From positions 105,691 to 169,690 of the forward strand of contig NZ_JAMJWE010000010.1 of assembly GCF_023554105.1 (NCBI RefSeq): a stretch of DNA of 64,000 bases. Direction: 5' to 3'. The DNA is from Brucella sp. 21LCYQ03 (GTDB lineage Bacteria > Pseudomonadota > Alphaproteobacteria > Rhizobiales > Rhizobiaceae). Under the pieces are notes generated by a model. The model made no database searches. It was given only the letters and a program-made list of their open reading frames with translations, and was not told where the DNA came from. Shown here one piece after another: positions 45,349 to 55,830 of this stretch. Position numbers and translations under genes: made by a program. Every line of letters starts with the position of its first letter. Position 1 is the stretch's first letter.

Positions 45349-46752
45349 ATGAACATCGCATCGAAGCCTCCCGTTGAAAACAACCGGGAGGAGGAACCCC
45401 ATCTTGCACGCAATCTCACCAATCGACATCTCCAGCTGATCGCCATTGGCGGCGCGATTGGCACGGGCCTTTTCATGGGTTCGGGCAAGACCATCTCGCT
45501 CGCCGGACCATCCATTCTGCTGGTCTATGCGATCATCGGCTTCATGCTATTCTTCGTCATGCGTGCGCTGGGCGAAATTCTGCTATCCAACCTCGAATAT
45601 CGTTCATTCGCTGATTTCGCAGGCGACTATCTCGGACCGTGGGCGCAATTCTTCACCGGCTGGACCTATTGGCTCTGCTGGATTGTGACCGGCATTGCCG
45701 ACGTTGTGGCCGTTTCAGGCTATATTTCGTTCTGGTATCCGGATCTTGCATTGTGGATACCTGCGCTTGGACTGATCGGCGTTTTGCTTGTATTGAACCT
45801 GCCGAATGTTCGCAATTTTGGCGAAATTGAATTCTGGTTCGCGCTCATCAAAATCATAGCAATCGTAGCTCTTATTCTTGCTGGCGCTTACATGCTGATT
45901 ACCGGCTTTGCTCTGCCAAACGGCACGCAAGCTTCGATCACACATCTCTGGGCGAATGGCGGGTTCTTCCCGAACGGCTTCTTCGGCTTTGTGGCGGGCT
46001 TCCAGATCGCAGTTTTCGCATTTGTCGGTATCGAGCTGGTTGGTACAGCTGCCGCCGAAACAGAAAACCCAACCCGCAACCTGCCAAAGGCAATCAATTC
46101 GATCCCCATCCGCGTCGTGCTCTTCTATGTGGGTGCACTGTTCGTCATCATCACGGTTATTCCCTGGGATCAGGTTGATCCGGGTTCAAGCCCATTCGTT
46201 GCCATGTTCTCGCTCGCGGGCCTTGGCATTGCGGCACACGTCGTCAACTTCGTCGTGCTGACCTCGGCCACATCGAGCGCCAACTCCGGCATCTACTCGA
46301 CCTCGCGCATGATCTATGGTCTGGCAACGTCACGCCTCGCACCACAGACACTTGGCAAGCTTAACAGCCGTAAAGTGCCGGTGAATGCGCTGTTCTTCTC
46401 CTGCATCTTCCTGCTTGCAGGCGTTGTTTTGCTTTATGCAGGCGATAGCATCATTGAAGTGTTTACCCTCGTCACGACGATTTCGGCACTTCTGTTCATT
46501 TTCATCTGGTCAATCATTCTTGCATCTTACATTCAGTATCGCCGCAAGCGCCCTGACTTGCATGAAAAATCCACCTTCAAGCTTCCCGGTGGCCGCGCGT
46601 CTGTCGCAATGGTTTTTGCCTTCTTTGCCTTCATCCTCTGGGCGCTGGCACAGGAACAGGACACAGCAGCGGCGCTGAAAGTAACGCCGATCTGGTTTGT
46701 GTTCTTGGGTGTTGTCTATCTGGCAATTCGCAAGAAGCGTCAGCAAGGTTAA
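45349..46752 (+). CDS. cycA: amino acid permease, CycA (D-serine/D-alanine/glycine) type
   Basis: 467 residues with 12 membrane helices. The N-terminus LTNRHLQLIAIGGAIGTGLF and VMRALGEILLSNLEYRSFAD, with WTYWLCWIVTGIADVVAVSG, match the AAT family and CycA best. AAGAGG lies 9 bases before ATG 45349. It imports small neutral amino acids with protons at the inner membrane. CycA and related permeases are hard to separate by eye, so the exact substrate range is open. A 13-base-pair terminator follows. Confidence 0.85.
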   Translation: MNIASKPPVENNREEEPHLARNLTNRHLQLIAIGGAIGTGLFMGSGKTISLAGPSILLVYAIIGFMLFFVMRALGEILLSNLEYRSFADFAGDYLGPWAQFFTGWTYWLCWIVTGIADVVAVSGYISFWYPDLALWIPALGLIGVLLVLNLPNVRNFGEIEFWFALIKIIAIVALILAGAYMLITGFALPNGTQASITHLWANGGFFPNGFFGFVAGFQIAVFAFVGIELVGTAAAETENPTRNLPKAINSIPIRVVLFYVGALFVIITVIPWDQVDPGSSPFVAMFSLAGLGIAAHVVNFVVLTSATSSANSGIYSTSRMIYGLATSRLAPQTLGKLNSRKVPVNALFFSCIFLLAGVVLLYAGDSIIEVFTLVTTISALLFIFIWSIILASYIQYRRKRPDLHEKSTFKLPGGRASVAMVFAFFAFILWALAQEQDTAAALKVTPIWFVFLGVVYLAIRKKRQQG

Positions 46753-46757
46753 GAACT

Positions 46758-46787
46758 AAAAAGCCCGGCTCAGAGCCGGGCTTTTTA
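46758..46787. terminator. 13-bp perfect terminator after cycA
   Basis: AAAAAGCCCGGCT (46758-46770) pairs with AGCCGGGCTTTTT (46774-46786) around CAG. It would also work on the minus strand, but the palindromic element next to it separates it from gltD. Confidence 0.93.
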
Positions 46788-46799
46788 ATTCTTTAGGCC

Positions 46800-46945
46800 T
46801 TAGAGCTGTTGAGATTTCGGAGCCTGGCGCATTGAAAATGGTGGGGTTTGAGAACCGGCGCGCAGCGAACTTAAAGGTACGTGAGCACCGGAAGCGAAAA
46901 ACACGCCATTTGCAGATCGCCAGAGCCGAAATAACACAGCTCTAA
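46800..46945. repeat. 146-bp palindromic repeat element abutting gltD
   Basis: The ends are inverted: TTAGAGCTGT at 46800-46809 and ACAGCTCTAA at 46936-46945. Homology continues inward (ATTTCGG/CCGAAAT, then CTGGCG/CGCCAG and AAATGG/CCATTT with small gaps). The core has GC-rich GAGAACCGGCGCG and GAGCACCGGAAGCG words. It encodes no protein. It looks like a small non-autonomous repeat of the kind scattered in Brucella/Ochrobactrum intergenic regions. The stop codon TAG of gltD (46942-46944) lies inside its right end. Confidence 0.75.
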
Positions 46946-48396
46946 CGTGGCAATACCGACGATCCCATCAGATCAGCGTCAATGGCATGCGCTGCCTGAC
47001 GGCCTTCGCGAATGGCCCAAACAACCAGCGACTGACCGCGACGCACGTCACCTGCGGCATAGAGCTTATCGACACTGGTGCGGTAATCACGCTGATTGGC
47101 CTTCACAGAAGTTCCACCGCGACGATCCGTTGCGATTTCCAGCTTATCGCTCATTTCCTTCAGCACAGAATTTTCGGCAGGGCCAAAGAAACCAATTGCG
47201 ATGAAAGCCAGATCAGCCTTGATGAAGAACTCGGAGCCAGCAATCGGCTTGCGCTGGTCATCAACCTGACAGCACTTCACATGCGTGAGCTTGCCGTCTT
47301 CGCCGATAAACTCAAGCGTTGCCACCTGAAATTCGCGGTTTGCGCCTTCCGCCTGACTGGAAGACGTGCGCATCTTGGTTGCCCAATAAGGCCAGACGCT
47401 GAGCTTGTCTTCGCGCTCTGGTGGCTGTGGGCGAATATCAAGCTGCGTGACATTGACCGCACCCTGACGGAAGGCCGTACCAACGCAGTCAGACGCCGTA
47501 TCACCACCGCCAACAACCACAATATGCTTGCCACCGGCAAGGATTGGTGCTTCGTGCCATGCGACCGATTCAATGTTTTCGCGGCCAACACGACGGTTCT
47601 GCTGAACAAGGTACGGCATCGCGTCATGCACGCCTTCAAGCTCTGCACCCGGAATACCCGCTGGACGCGGCTTTTCAGAACCGCCCGAATAAAGCACAGC
47701 ATCATAGGTATCGAGCAGACCGCGCAAAGGCTTATCAACGCCGATATTAACGCCGCAAAGGAAGCGGACGCCCTCACCTTCCATCTGCGTGACGCGACGG
47801 TCGATCAGGTGCTTTTCCATCTTGAAGTCAGGAATACCATAACGCAGCAGACCACCCGGACGGCTTTCCCGTTCGTAAACATCGACCATGTGACCAGCGC
47901 GTGCCAGCTGCTGTGCCGCAGCAAGACCGGCTGGCCCCGAACCGATGATCGCCACCGACTTGCCGGTTTTCTGTGCTGAAGGCTGTGGAACAATATAACC
48001 TAACTCATAGGCCTTATCGCCCAGCGCCTGTTCAACGGTCTTGATTGCAACAGGTGTATCTTCAAGGTTGAGCGTGCAGGCTTCCTCACAAGGTGCAGGG
48101 CACACACGACCCGTGAATTCCGGGAAATTGTTGGTCAGATGCAGGTTGCGGATCGCCTGATCCCAGTTGTTGTTATAGACGAGATCGTTCCAATCCGGGA
48201 TCTGATTGTTCACCGGGCAACCAGTGTCGCCGTGGCAAAACGGAATACCGCAATCCATGCAGCGTGCCGCCTGCTTCTGCACTTCACCATCGGTCATAGG
48301 CAGTGTGAATTCGCGGAAGTGGCGAATGCGATCCGATGCAGGCTGGTACTTTGCTACCTGCCGGTCGATCTCAAGAAAACCAGTAACCTTACCCAT
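46942..48396 (-). CDS. gltD: glutamate synthase small subunit
   Basis: 484 residues. GGAG precedes ATG 48396. The N-terminal Cys-rich region (ARCMDCGIPFCHGDTGCPV) binds iron-sulfur clusters. IGSGPAGLAAAQQLARAGH binds FAD, and VVVGGGDTASDCVGTAFRQG binds NADPH. This subunit passes electrons from NADPH to the large subunit for glutamate formation from glutamine and 2-oxoglutarate. It follows gltB by 65 bases on the same strand. The protein ends ...SSVLPR, with its stop in the terminal inverted repeat of the adjacent palindromic element. Confidence 0.95.
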   Translation of the reverse strand: MGKVTGFLEIDRQVAKYQPASDRIRHFREFTLPMTDGEVQKQAARCMDCGIPFCHGDTGCPVNNQIPDWNDLVYNNNWDQAIRNLHLTNNFPEFTGRVCPAPCEEACTLNLEDTPVAIKTVEQALGDKAYELGYIVPQPSAQKTGKSVAIIGSGPAGLAAAQQLARAGHMVDVYERESRPGGLLRYGIPDFKMEKHLIDRRVTQMEGEGVRFLCGVNIGVDKPLRGLLDTYDAVLYSGGSEKPRPAGIPGAELEGVHDAMPYLVQQNRRVGRENIESVAWHEAPILAGGKHIVVVGGGDTASDCVGTAFRQGAVNVTQLDIRPQPPEREDKLSVWPYWATKMRTSSSQAEGANREFQVATLEFIGEDGKLTHVKCCQVDDQRKPIAGSEFFIKADLAFIAIGFFGPAENSVLKEMSDKLEIATDRRGGTSVKANQRDYRTSVDKLYAAGDVRRGQSLVVWAIREGRQAAHAIDADLMGSSVLPR

Positions 48397-48461
48397 TTTA
48401 TGCTCCTTTCACGGTGCTGTTCGCCATTTCAGGCGCACAAACACCGCGTTATGATATTCAT

Positions 48462-51400
48462 TTACTCAGCTGCGACACCGATCTGCATGCGCTCCATCTC
48501 TTCCAGAGCGCGGCGATATTCGACCGGCATGACCTTCACGAATTTCGGGCGATAGCTCTCCCAATTATCGAGAATGTCCTTGGCACGCGTTGAGCCGGTG
48601 TAATGCAGATGGTTGGCAATCAGCTGCACCAGACGTTCTTCGTCATGGCGCGTCATGTTTGCCGATACATCCACACGGCCCTTGTGCATCAGGTCGCCGC
48701 CGTGATGGTGCAGCTTTTCGAGGATATCATCCTCTTCCGGCACCGGTTCCAGCTCGACCATCGCCATGTTGCAACGTTGCGCGAAGTCACCTTCTTCATC
48801 CAGCACATAGGCGACACCGCCCGACATGCCGGCTGCAAAGTTACGACCAGTCTGACCGATAACGACAACGACACCGCCCGTCATATATTCGCAGCCGTGA
48901 TCACCCACGCCTTCGACAACCGTGACGGCACCGGAGTTACGCACTGCGAAACGCTCGCCTGCCACACCGCGGAAATAGCACTCGCCTTCAAGCGCACCGT
49001 AAAGCACGGTATTGCCTGCAATGATTGAATTTTCAGCCACAATACGCGTGTCTTCCGGCGGGCGTATGACAATGCGACCACCCGAAAGGCCCTTGCCGAT
49101 ATAGTCGTTGCCATCGCCAATGAGTTCAAACGAGACACCGCGTGCAAGGAAGGCACCGAAGGACTGGCCAGCCGTACCGCGCAGGGTAACGGCAATGGTG
49201 TCATCCGGCAGACCCTTGTGGCGGAAACGCTTGGCCACTTCGCCCGAAAGCATCGCACCTGCCGAACGGTCGACATTCTTGATATCGACATCGATCTTAA
49301 CCGGCGTCTTGTTTTCCAGTGCAGGCATGGCCTGGGCAATCAGCGTCCGATCCAGAACATCTTCAATCGGATGATGCTGACGTTCGGTCCAGAAGATTTC
49401 GTGCTTCTCGGCTTCCGGCTTGTAGAAGATCCGGCTGAAGTCGAGACCCTTGGCCTTCCAATGATCGATCATGGTCTGCTTTTCGAGCAGTTCCGTTTCG
49501 CCGATAATCTGCTCAAGCTTGGTGAAGCCCATGGCTGCCAGCAATGCGCGCACTTCTTCTGCCAGATAGAAGAAGAAGTTGATCACATGCTCAGGCGTGC
49601 CCTTGAAGCGCTTGCGCAGAACAGGGTCCTGCGTGGCAACCCCCACAGGGCAGGTGTTGAGATGGCACTTGCGCATCATGATGCAGCCAGCGGCAATCAG
49701 CGGAGCGGTCGAGAAACCAAACTCGTCAGCACCGAGCAGCGCACCAATCACCACGTCGCGACCGGTGCGAAGACCGCCATCGACCTGCAGCGCAATGCGT
49801 GAACGAAGACCGTTCAATACCAGCGTCTGATGGGTTTCGGCAAGGCCGATTTCCCATGGCGAACCAGCGTGCTTGAGTGATGTAAGCGGAGACGCACCCG
49901 TGCCGCCATCATAGCCTGACACTGTAATGTGGTCAGCGCGTGCCTTGGCAACACCAGCCGCAACCGTACCAACACCCACTTCCGAAACCAGCTTGACCGA
50001 AATATCGGCAGCCGGATTGACGTTCTTCAGATCATAGATCAACTGTGCCAGATCTTCGATCGAGTAGATGTCATGGTGTGGTGGAGGGGAAATGAGGCCA
50101 ACGCCCGGCGTCGAGTGACGTGTCTTGGCGATGGTCGCATCGACCTTATGGCCCGGCAGCTGACCGCCTTCACCCGGCTTTGCACCCTGCGCAACCTTGA
50201 TCTGGATGAGATCGGAGTTGACCAGATATTCCGTCGTCACACCAAAGCGGCCCGATGCCACCTGCTTGATCGCAGAGCGTTCAGGGTTTGGCTTACCATC
50301 CGGCAGCGGATAGAAACGATCCGGTTCTTCACCACCCTCGCCCGTGTTCGACTTGCCGCCAATAGCGTTCATCGCACGCGCAAGCGTGGTGTGGGCTTCA
50401 CGCGAGATAGAACCAAACGACATGGCGCCCGTCGAGAAGCGCTTGACGATATCGACAGCCGATTCAACCTCTTCAATGGCAACCGGCTTGCGACCACTTG
50501 CATCCGCAAAGCGGATATCAAACAAGCCACGAATGGTCTTTGCTTGCGCCGCCTTGGAGTCGAGCATCGTTGTATATTCGGTGAACGTATCCGGGTTCGA
50601 GGTACGGACAGCGTGCTGCAATTTTGCAACCGCATCCGGCGACCAGAGGTGTGCTTCACCACGCATACGGTAGGCATATTCGCCACCAACTTCGAGTGCT
50701 GTCAGCAGAACCGGATCGTTGCCGAACGCATCGGTATGACGACGCACGGTTTCTTCCGCGATTTCGTCAAGACCAACGCCTTCGATGCTCGTTGCGGTGC
50801 CGAAGAAGAACTGATCGACAAAGCTCGTCTGCAAACCAACCGCATCGAAAATCTGCGCGCCGCAATAGGACTGGTAGGTCGAGATGCCCATCTTGGACAT
50901 GACCTTGAGAATGCCCTTGCCAATCGACTTGATGTAGCGCTTGACCAGTTCGTCAGCATCGACTTCCGGCGGGAATTCGCGACGGCGATGCATATCGAGC
51001 AGCGTGTCGAATGCGAGATACGGGTTGATTGCTTCTGCACCATAGCCAGCAAGGCAGGCGAAATGATGCACTTCGCGCGGTTCGCCCGATTCAACAACCA
51101 GACCGACCGATGTACGAAGACCCTTGCGGATCAGGTGATGGTGGACAGCAGCCGTTGCCAGCAGAGCCGGGATCGGAATGCGATCCGGGCCAACCTGACG
51201 ATCCGACAGGATGACGATGTTATAGCCGCCATGAACAGCTGCTTCCGCGCGGTCGCACAGGCGTTCAATCGCGCCCTGCATACCACTAGCGCCTTCGCCG
51301 ACATTATAGGTGATGTCGAGCGTCTTGGTGTCGAAACGATCTTCCGTGTGACCGATGGAGCGGATCTTTTCGAGATCGCCATTGGTCAGGATCGGCTGAC

Positions 51401-53213
51401 GCACTTCCAGACGCTTGCGGCGCGAGGTGCCAACAAGGTCAAAAATGTTCGGTCGCGGGCCGATAAACGAGACAAGGCTCATCACCAGCTCTTCACGGAT
51501 CGGATCAATCGGCGGATTCGTAACCTGCGCGAAGTTCTGCTTGAAATAGGTATAAAGCAGCTTCGACTTGTCAGACATGGCCGAAATCGGGGTATCCGTA
51601 CCCATCGAGCCAATCGCTTCCTGACCAGTCGTGGCCATTGGCGACATCAGAAGCTTCGTATCTTCCTGACTGTAACCAAACGACTGCTGACGGTCGAGCA
51701 GGCTCACATCCTTGCGCAATGCGCGTGGCTCAACCGCGTTCAAGTCTTCCAGAATAAGCTGGGTGTTCGCCAACCACTGCTTGTAAGGATGCTTCTGCGC
51801 GATCTGCGACTTGATTTCCTCATCCGAAACGATGCGGCCTTCTTCCATATCGATGAGCAGCATACGGCCTGGCTGAAGACGCCACTTCTTGACGACCTTC
51901 TTCTCGTCGACAGGCAGAACCCCTGCTTCCGAAGCCAGAATTACAAAATCGTCGTCAGTCACAATATAACGGGCCGGACGCAGACCGTTACGGTCCAGCG
52001 TCGCACCAATCTGGCGACCGTCGGTAAATGCAACCGCAGCTGGACCATCCCATGGTTCCATCAGAGCTGCATGATATTCGTAGAACGCGCGGCGCTCGTC
52101 CGACATCAGCTTGTTGCCCGACCATGCTTCCGGGATCAGCATCATCATCGCATGGGCGAGGCTGTAGCCACCCTGATGCAGGAATTCGAGCGCGTTATCA
52201 AAGCAGGCCGTGTCTGACTGGCCTTCGTAGGAAATAGGCCAGAGCTTGGAAATATCGTTGCCGAACAGTTCCGAATCCACCGAAGCCTGACGGGCAGCCA
52301 TCCAGTTGACGTTGCCGCGCAGCGTGTTGATTTCGCCGTTATGCGCAACCATGCGATATGGATGCGCCAGACGCCATGAAGGGAACGTGTTGGTCGAAAA
52401 GCGCTGGTGAACAAGCGCCACAGCACTTTCAAAGCGCGAATCTTTCAGGTCGTTGTAATAAGCACCGACCTGATAGGCCAGAAACATGCCCTTATAAACA
52501 ACGGTGCGCGCCGACATGGAGACGATATAGAAGCCCTTATCGTCGCCGTCGTTTTCCTGATAGATGCGGTTGGAAATGACCTTGCGCAGCACGAACAGGC
52601 GACGTTCAAAATCATCATCGCTCTCGATAGTCGCGCTTCGGCCAATGAAAACCTGAACATGGAAAGGTTCGGTTGCAGCAATTTCAGGAGCCTTCGACAA
52701 AGAATCATTATCAACCGGTACCTGACGGAAGCCGATGAAGGTCTGACCTTCTGAGCCGATGACTTCCTTGATGATCTCCTCAATATGCGCGCGCAATTCC
52801 GCATCGCGCGGCATGAAAAGATAGCCTACGGCATAATGGCCCGGCTGCGGCAGGTCGATGCCCTGACGCGCCATTTCTTCGCGGAAAAAGCGATCTGGAA
52901 TCTGTACCAGAATGCCAGCACCATCGCCCATCAGAGGGTCGGCGCCAACCGCACCGCGATGGGTGAGGTTTTCAAGCATCTTGAGGCCGTTTTCGACAAC
53001 CTGATGCGACTTCTGACCCTTCATATGCGCAATGAAGCCAACGCCGCAGGCGTCGCGTTCGTTGCGTGGATCATAGAGACCTTGGGCGGGGGGAGTACCC
53101 GCGGAAGTTCGCGTTTTTCGAGTTGTATTGGCGGAATTGGTCGCAGCTTTGACCGTTCCGTTCTGACCGTTGTGTAAATCCACATGCGATACAGATGGCG
53201 TCAAATGCGGCAT
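48462..53213 (-). CDS. gltB: glutamate synthase large subunit
   Basis: 1583 residues from ATG 53213 (8 bases after GGAGG; two other in-frame ATGs upstream are too close to it). A 55-residue, low-complexity N-terminal segment precedes [14 protein letters not shown]. In this family the pro-segment is removed to expose that Cys as the glutaminase nucleophile; here it is longer than in E. coli. The class II amidotransferase domain spans about 56-430. The FMN/2-oxoglutarate synthase domain (about 850-1220) includes the 3Fe-4S cysteines in [15 protein letters not shown]. The C-terminal GXGXG helix domain closes the protein. With GltD it forms NADPH-GOGAT, the main ammonia assimilation route beside glutamine synthetase. 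Confidence 0.95.
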   Translation of the reverse strand: MPHLTPSVSHVDLHNGQNGTVKAATNSANTTRKTRTSAGTPPAQGLYDPRNERDACGVGFIAHMKGQKSHQVVENGLKMLENLTHRGAVGADPLMGDGAGILVQIPDRFFREEMARQGIDLPQPGHYAVGYLFMPRDAELRAHIEEIIKEVIGSEGQTFIGFRQVPVDNDSLSKAPEIAATEPFHVQVFIGRSATIESDDDFERRLFVLRKVISNRIYQENDGDDKGFYIVSMSARTVVYKGMFLAYQVGAYYNDLKDSRFESAVALVHQRFSTNTFPSWRLAHPYRMVAHNGEINTLRGNVNWMAARQASVDSELFGNDISKLWPISYEGQSDTACFDNALEFLHQGGYSLAHAMMMLIPEAWSGNKLMSDERRAFYEYHAALMEPWDGPAAVAFTDGRQIGATLDRNGLRPARYIVTDDDFVILASEAGVLPVDEKKVVKKWRLQPGRMLLIDMEEGRIVSDEEIKSQIAQKHPYKQWLANTQLILEDLNAVEPRALRKDVSLLDRQQSFGYSQEDTKLLMSPMATTGQEAIGSMGTDTPISAMSDKSKLLYTYFKQNFAQVTNPPIDPIREELVMSLVSFIGPRPNIFDLVGTSRRKRLEVRQPILTNGDLEKIRSIGHTEDRFDTKTLDITYNVGEGASGMQGAIERLCDRAEAAVHGGYNIVILSDRQVGPDRIPIPALLATAAVHHHLIRKGLRTSVGLVVESGEPREVHHFACLAGYGAEAINPYLAFDTLLDMHRRREFPPEVDADELVKRYIKSIGKGILKVMSKMGISTYQSYCGAQIFDAVGLQTSFVDQFFFGTATSIEGVGLDEIAEETVRRHTDAFGNDPVLLTALEVGGEYAYRMRGEAHLWSPDAVAKLQHAVRTSNPDTFTEYTTMLDSKAAQAKTIRGLFDIRFADASGRKPVAIEEVESAVDIVKRFSTGAMSFGSISREAHTTLARAMNAIGGKSNTGEGGEEPDRFYPLPDGKPNPERSAIKQVASGRFGVTTEYLVNSDLIQIKVAQGAKPGEGGQLPGHKVDATIAKTRHSTPGVGLISPPPHHDIYSIEDLAQLIYDLKNVNPAADISVKLVSEVGVGTVAAGVAKARADHITVSGYDGGTGASPLTSLKHAGSPWEIGLAETHQTLVLNGLRSRIALQVDGGLRTGRDVVIGALLGADEFGFSTAPLIAAGCIMMRKCHLNTCPVGVATQDPVLRKRFKGTPEHVINFFFYLAEEVRALLAAMGFTKLEQIIGETELLEKQTMIDHWKAKGLDFSRIFYKPEAEKHEIFWTERQHHPIEDVLDRTLIAQAMPALENKTPVKIDVDIKNVDRSAGAMLSGEVAKRFRHKGLPDDTIAVTLRGTAGQSFGAFLARGVSFELIGDGNDYIGKGLSGGRIVIRPPEDTRIVAENSIIAGNTVLYGALEGECYFRGVAGERFAVRNSGAVTVVEGVGDHGCEYMTGGVVVVIGQTGRNFAAGMSGGVAYVLDEEGDFAQRCNMAMVELEPVPEEDDILEKLHHHGGDLMHKGRVDVSANMTRHDEERLVQLIANHLHYTGSTRAKDILDNWESYRPKFVKVMPVEYRRALEEMERMQIGVAAE

Positions 53214-53855
53214 CGTCATTCCCTCCAATAAGCGCGCAACCCTGCGCGATACGATAATGAACCGGAACGGCTATTCGTTCCGTAAGTGATTTGTGAGTAT
53301 GGAAAGCCTTATCGAAAAGGCGTTGGACGACGTTCCGTGGCCGATGGCATAGCCATCGAAAGGAATATTGCTTTCTCGCCTTAGTCTTTCAGGCTCGACA
53401 AGCGACCTCGGCCCGCATTGCGGCGCACCAAACTCCCCTGTCTCATTCAGTGCCGTATTCTGCCGGGTTGTCCCGATCTGCACGACACCTTCTTTCTGCG
53501 CCCGCCGGATAATCTGATGAGAAATCCTGACAATCACAGTGATGAATTGGACAGCAATGGTGAATTAGTCAGCATTGCTGTCCTAATCACGTATGACAGA
53601 ATTTAAATTCGCTCACAAGATGGAAACGTGATTTTTTTAAGCCTATTGCGAAATAAAATGTCGCATAACTTGCAATAAAAAATATTTAGTTGCGCTACAC
53701 ACCAAATGCGTCAGTTTGGCACGGCTTTAAACTTAGACATCGCGCTGCAAAAAGAGACAGACGAGGCCTGATTTTTAGCGCTTACAGACCTTACACCCGT
53801 TACCGAGTCCGGCTATAGACCTTTCAGAAAGTTCATCAAGACGGTGGAGAACAAC
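53214..53855. other. long intergenic region upstream of gltB
   Basis: About 640 bases. An 88-codon minus frame at 53271-53537 has no recognisable product and no good ribosome site, so I do not call it. A 7-bp hairpin, CGATGGC-ATA-GCCATCG, lies at 53342-53358. AATCACGT (53585-53592) and ACGTGATT (53626-53633) form an inverted pair 33 bases apart. A long gltB leader or a nitrogen-control site is possible. Confidence 0.4.
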
Positions 53856-54905
53856 GTGCATTTTGCTTCAGACAACTGGGCGGGCGCCCACCCGAAAATC
53901 GCTGAAAGTCTTTCCCTTCATGCCAATGGTTTTGCTGCGGCCTATGGTGCCAGCGAACTCGACAAGCGCGTGGAACAGCGTTTTAACGAGTTGTTCGAGC
54001 GCGAAGTTGCTGTTTTCTTTGTCGGCACAGGCACAGCGGCCAACTCCTTGGCGCTCGCCAGCGTCAATCGTCCCGGCGGTGTTTCGCTTGTGCATCGTGA
54101 AGCCCATGTAATCGAAGATGAATGCGGCGCGCCTGAATATTTTACCGGCGGGGCGCGTCTGCATCCGATTGATGGTGCGATGGGTCGTATCGACCCTGAA
54201 CTTCTGAAACGCGAACTCAAGCGCTTTAATCCAGCTTTCGTGCATGCCGGTCAGCCAATGGCTGTCAGCATTACACAGGCCACGGAAGTCGGTACGCTTT
54301 ATCAGCCTGAGCATATTGCAACGATCTCGCAGATTTGCCGCGATGCGGGCCTGCCGCTGCATATGGATGGCGCACGCTTTGCCAATGCGCTGGTGTCGCT
54401 CGATATGACGCCTGCAGAAATGACATGGAAACAGGGCGTCGACATTGTTTCTTTTGGCGGCACTAAGAATGGTTGCTGGTGTGCGGAAGCGCTCGTCTTC
54501 ATGGACCCTGCCCGCGCGCGCGATCTGCCTTTCATCCGCAAACGTGCCGCACAGCTCTTCTCAAAAACACGCTTTATTGCAGCCCAGTTCGATGCCTATC
54601 TGGCGGACGATCTTTGGATCGAGTTGGCAAAGCATTCCAATGCGCTCTCTGCGCGTCTCGCCCGCCACATCGATGCATCCAGCCAGATGCGCCTTGCATG
54701 GAAGCCGGAAGCCAATGAGGTTTTCGCAATCATGAAGCAGTCAGTCTATGATCGCCTGCGCGATGCTGGCGCGATATTCTACGATTGGAACCCGCCGCAT
54801 TCGGAAGTTAATCGTATCAGCGAAGGCGAAATCTTTGCACGCTTCGTTACGAGCTTTGCCAATACGGAAGACGAAGTCGATCAGTTCGGCAAGCTCATCG
54901 CCTGA
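53856..54905 (+). CDS. ltaE: low-specificity L-threonine aldolase / beta-eliminating lyase family
   Basis: 349 residues from GTG 53856, chosen because GGAG lies 6 bases upstream; a GTG at 53844 contains that very site. The PLP fold is clear: FVGTGTAANSLAL, HEAxx-like REAHVIEDECGAPEYFTGG, PLHMDGARFANAL (Asp) and the Schiff-base Lys in VSFGGTKNGCWCAEAL. It cleaves threonine or allo-threonine to glycine and acetaldehyde. Both this family and closely related lyases share these motifs, so specificity is inferred. A bidirectional terminator separates it from the convergent Hsp20 gene. Confidence 0.88.
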   Translation: MHFASDNWAGAHPKIAESLSLHANGFAAAYGASELDKRVEQRFNELFEREVAVFFVGTGTAANSLALASVNRPGGVSLVHREAHVIEDECGAPEYFTGGARLHPIDGAMGRIDPELLKRELKRFNPAFVHAGQPMAVSITQATEVGTLYQPEHIATISQICRDAGLPLHMDGARFANALVSLDMTPAEMTWKQGVDIVSFGGTKNGCWCAEALVFMDPARARDLPFIRKRAAQLFSKTRFIAAQFDAYLADDLWIELAKHSNALSARLARHIDASSQMRLAWKPEANEVFAIMKQSVYDRLRDAGAIFYDWNPPHSEVNRISEGEIFARFVTSFANTEDEVDQFGKLIA

Positions 54906-54935
54906 CATCTTTCATTTGCGGATGCACATAAACAA

Positions 54936-54965
54936 AAAGCGGCGCTGAATGCGCCGCTTTCTTTA
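54936..54965. terminator. bidirectional terminator, threonine aldolase and Hsp20 genes
   Basis: AAAGCGGCGC (54936-54945) pairs perfectly with GCGCCGCTTT (54951-54960) around TGAAT. T-rich tracts follow on both strands. Confidence 0.9.
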
Positions 54966-54982
54966 TAGAATCTCAACAAAGA

Positions 54983-55456
54983 TTAGTGGGCGGTTTTCGC
55001 CTCGATCTGCTGAGCATCAGCCGCAGAAGAATTGCTGACTTCGATCTTGCGCGGCTTCATCTGTTCAGGGATTTCACGCTTAAGATCAATGTGGAGCAAG
55101 CCATTCTTGAGGCTGGCGCCCGCGACCTCAACAAAGTCTGCAAGCTGGAAGCGGCGCTCAAAGGCTCGCGAAGCAATGCCGCGATAAAGCACTTCACCGG
55201 TTTCAGAAGCATCGTTTTCGGCCTTCTGGCCCTTAACGGTCAGCTGATTGCGATGGGCTTCGATTTCGAGTTCGCTTTCCGAGAAACCTGCAACGGCCAT
55301 GGTGATGCGATAGGCGTTCTCACCGGTCCGCTCAATATTATAAGGCGGATAAGACTGCGAACCTTCTGGCGATGCAAGCGTATCGAGCATCGAAGAGAAG
55401 AGACGGTCAAAACCAACAGTGGAACGATAAAGTGGGGAAAAATCAACGTGACGCAT
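54983..55456 (-). CDS. small heat-shock protein, Hsp20/IbpA class
   Basis: 157 residues. AAGGAGG lies 8 bases before ATG 55456. The N-terminal FSPLYRSTVGFDRLFSSMLD is the IbpA/class A start. The alpha-crystallin domain (about 40-130) runs from YPPYNIERTGENAYRITMAV to the signature ASLKNGLLHIDLKREIPE. The C-terminal I-x-I-like tail appears as KPRKIEV. It holds unfolded proteins in soluble form under heat stress. Control is likely at translation, because the ribosome site can be sequestered by an upstream hairpin (see the candidate thermometer). Confidence 0.93.
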   Translation of the reverse strand: MRHVDFSPLYRSTVGFDRLFSSMLDTLASPEGSQSYPPYNIERTGENAYRITMAVAGFSESELEIEAHRNQLTVKGQKAENDASETGEVLYRGIASRAFERRFQLADFVEVAGASLKNGLLHIDLKREIPEQMKPRKIEVSNSSAADAQQIEAKTAH

Positions 55457-55560
55457 GTGTAAGCCCTCCTTAAGAGCGACAAGGATGCATTATATTGGCG
55501 GCAGAACTCCCATTCTGGCGAATTCTCTGGTGCCGGCGGCCCCGTTATCGGCAACCGCAA
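55457..55560 (-). promoter_or_regulatory. candidate ROSE-type RNA thermometer in hsp20 leader
   Basis: On the minus strand the leader ends TCGCTCTTAAGGAGG before the start. TCGCT matches the ROSE anti-Shine-Dalgarno consensus U(U/C)GCU and can face AGGAG across a four-base loop. An alternative pairing, TCCTT with AAGGA, also hides the ribosome site. A CAGAA/TTCTG hairpin lies upstream, as in multi-hairpin ROSE leaders. ROSE elements commonly precede Hsp20 genes in this order of bacteria. The fold was drawn by hand. Confidence 0.5.
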
Positions 55561-55830
55561 AACTTAATTGGGAATGCCGCTTTTTCTTTTCAAGGATGAT
55601 TTTACTTTAGCTTGTCTAAAAATATTAAGGGGGCAAGCAACGCCGCGTCCCTGATTGCTACACGGCTCATCACGCTGCGTAACAACTCCTGATCAGTTGC
55701 GACCCCTAAATTAGGGTTTCTGCCACGCAATGAACCCAAAATGAACACCATTTTCGGCGAGCGTTCAGGTGCTTGGGAATAATCTTCCCCTATGCCTGCT
55801 GAGAGGCGGGTTTATCAAAGGATTACGGTT
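55457..55830. other. divergent control region, hsp20 and small exported protein
   Basis: 374 bases with no gene. Besides the hsp20 leader it holds CCCTAAATTAGGG (near 55703-55715) and TGAAC twice at 55731 and 55742, 11 bases apart, upstream of the exported-protein gene. Such spacing is typical of OmpR/PhoB-family binding sites. Confidence 0.4.

Noticed and set aside
46987..47979. 330-codon plus-strand frame opposite gltD
   Set aside because: GltD motifs for iron-sulfur, FAD and NADPH binding are complete on the minus strand; the antisense frame has none.
49929..52217. 762-codon plus-strand open frame inside gltB
   Set aside because: It is antisense to the well-supported gltB gene, has a composition of rare residues and no recognisable domain. 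Long antisense frames are common opposite GC-rich genes.
53271..53537. 88-codon minus-strand frame upstream of gltB
   Set aside because: No ribosome site, no known similarity and mixed composition; kept only as a remark on the intergenic region.
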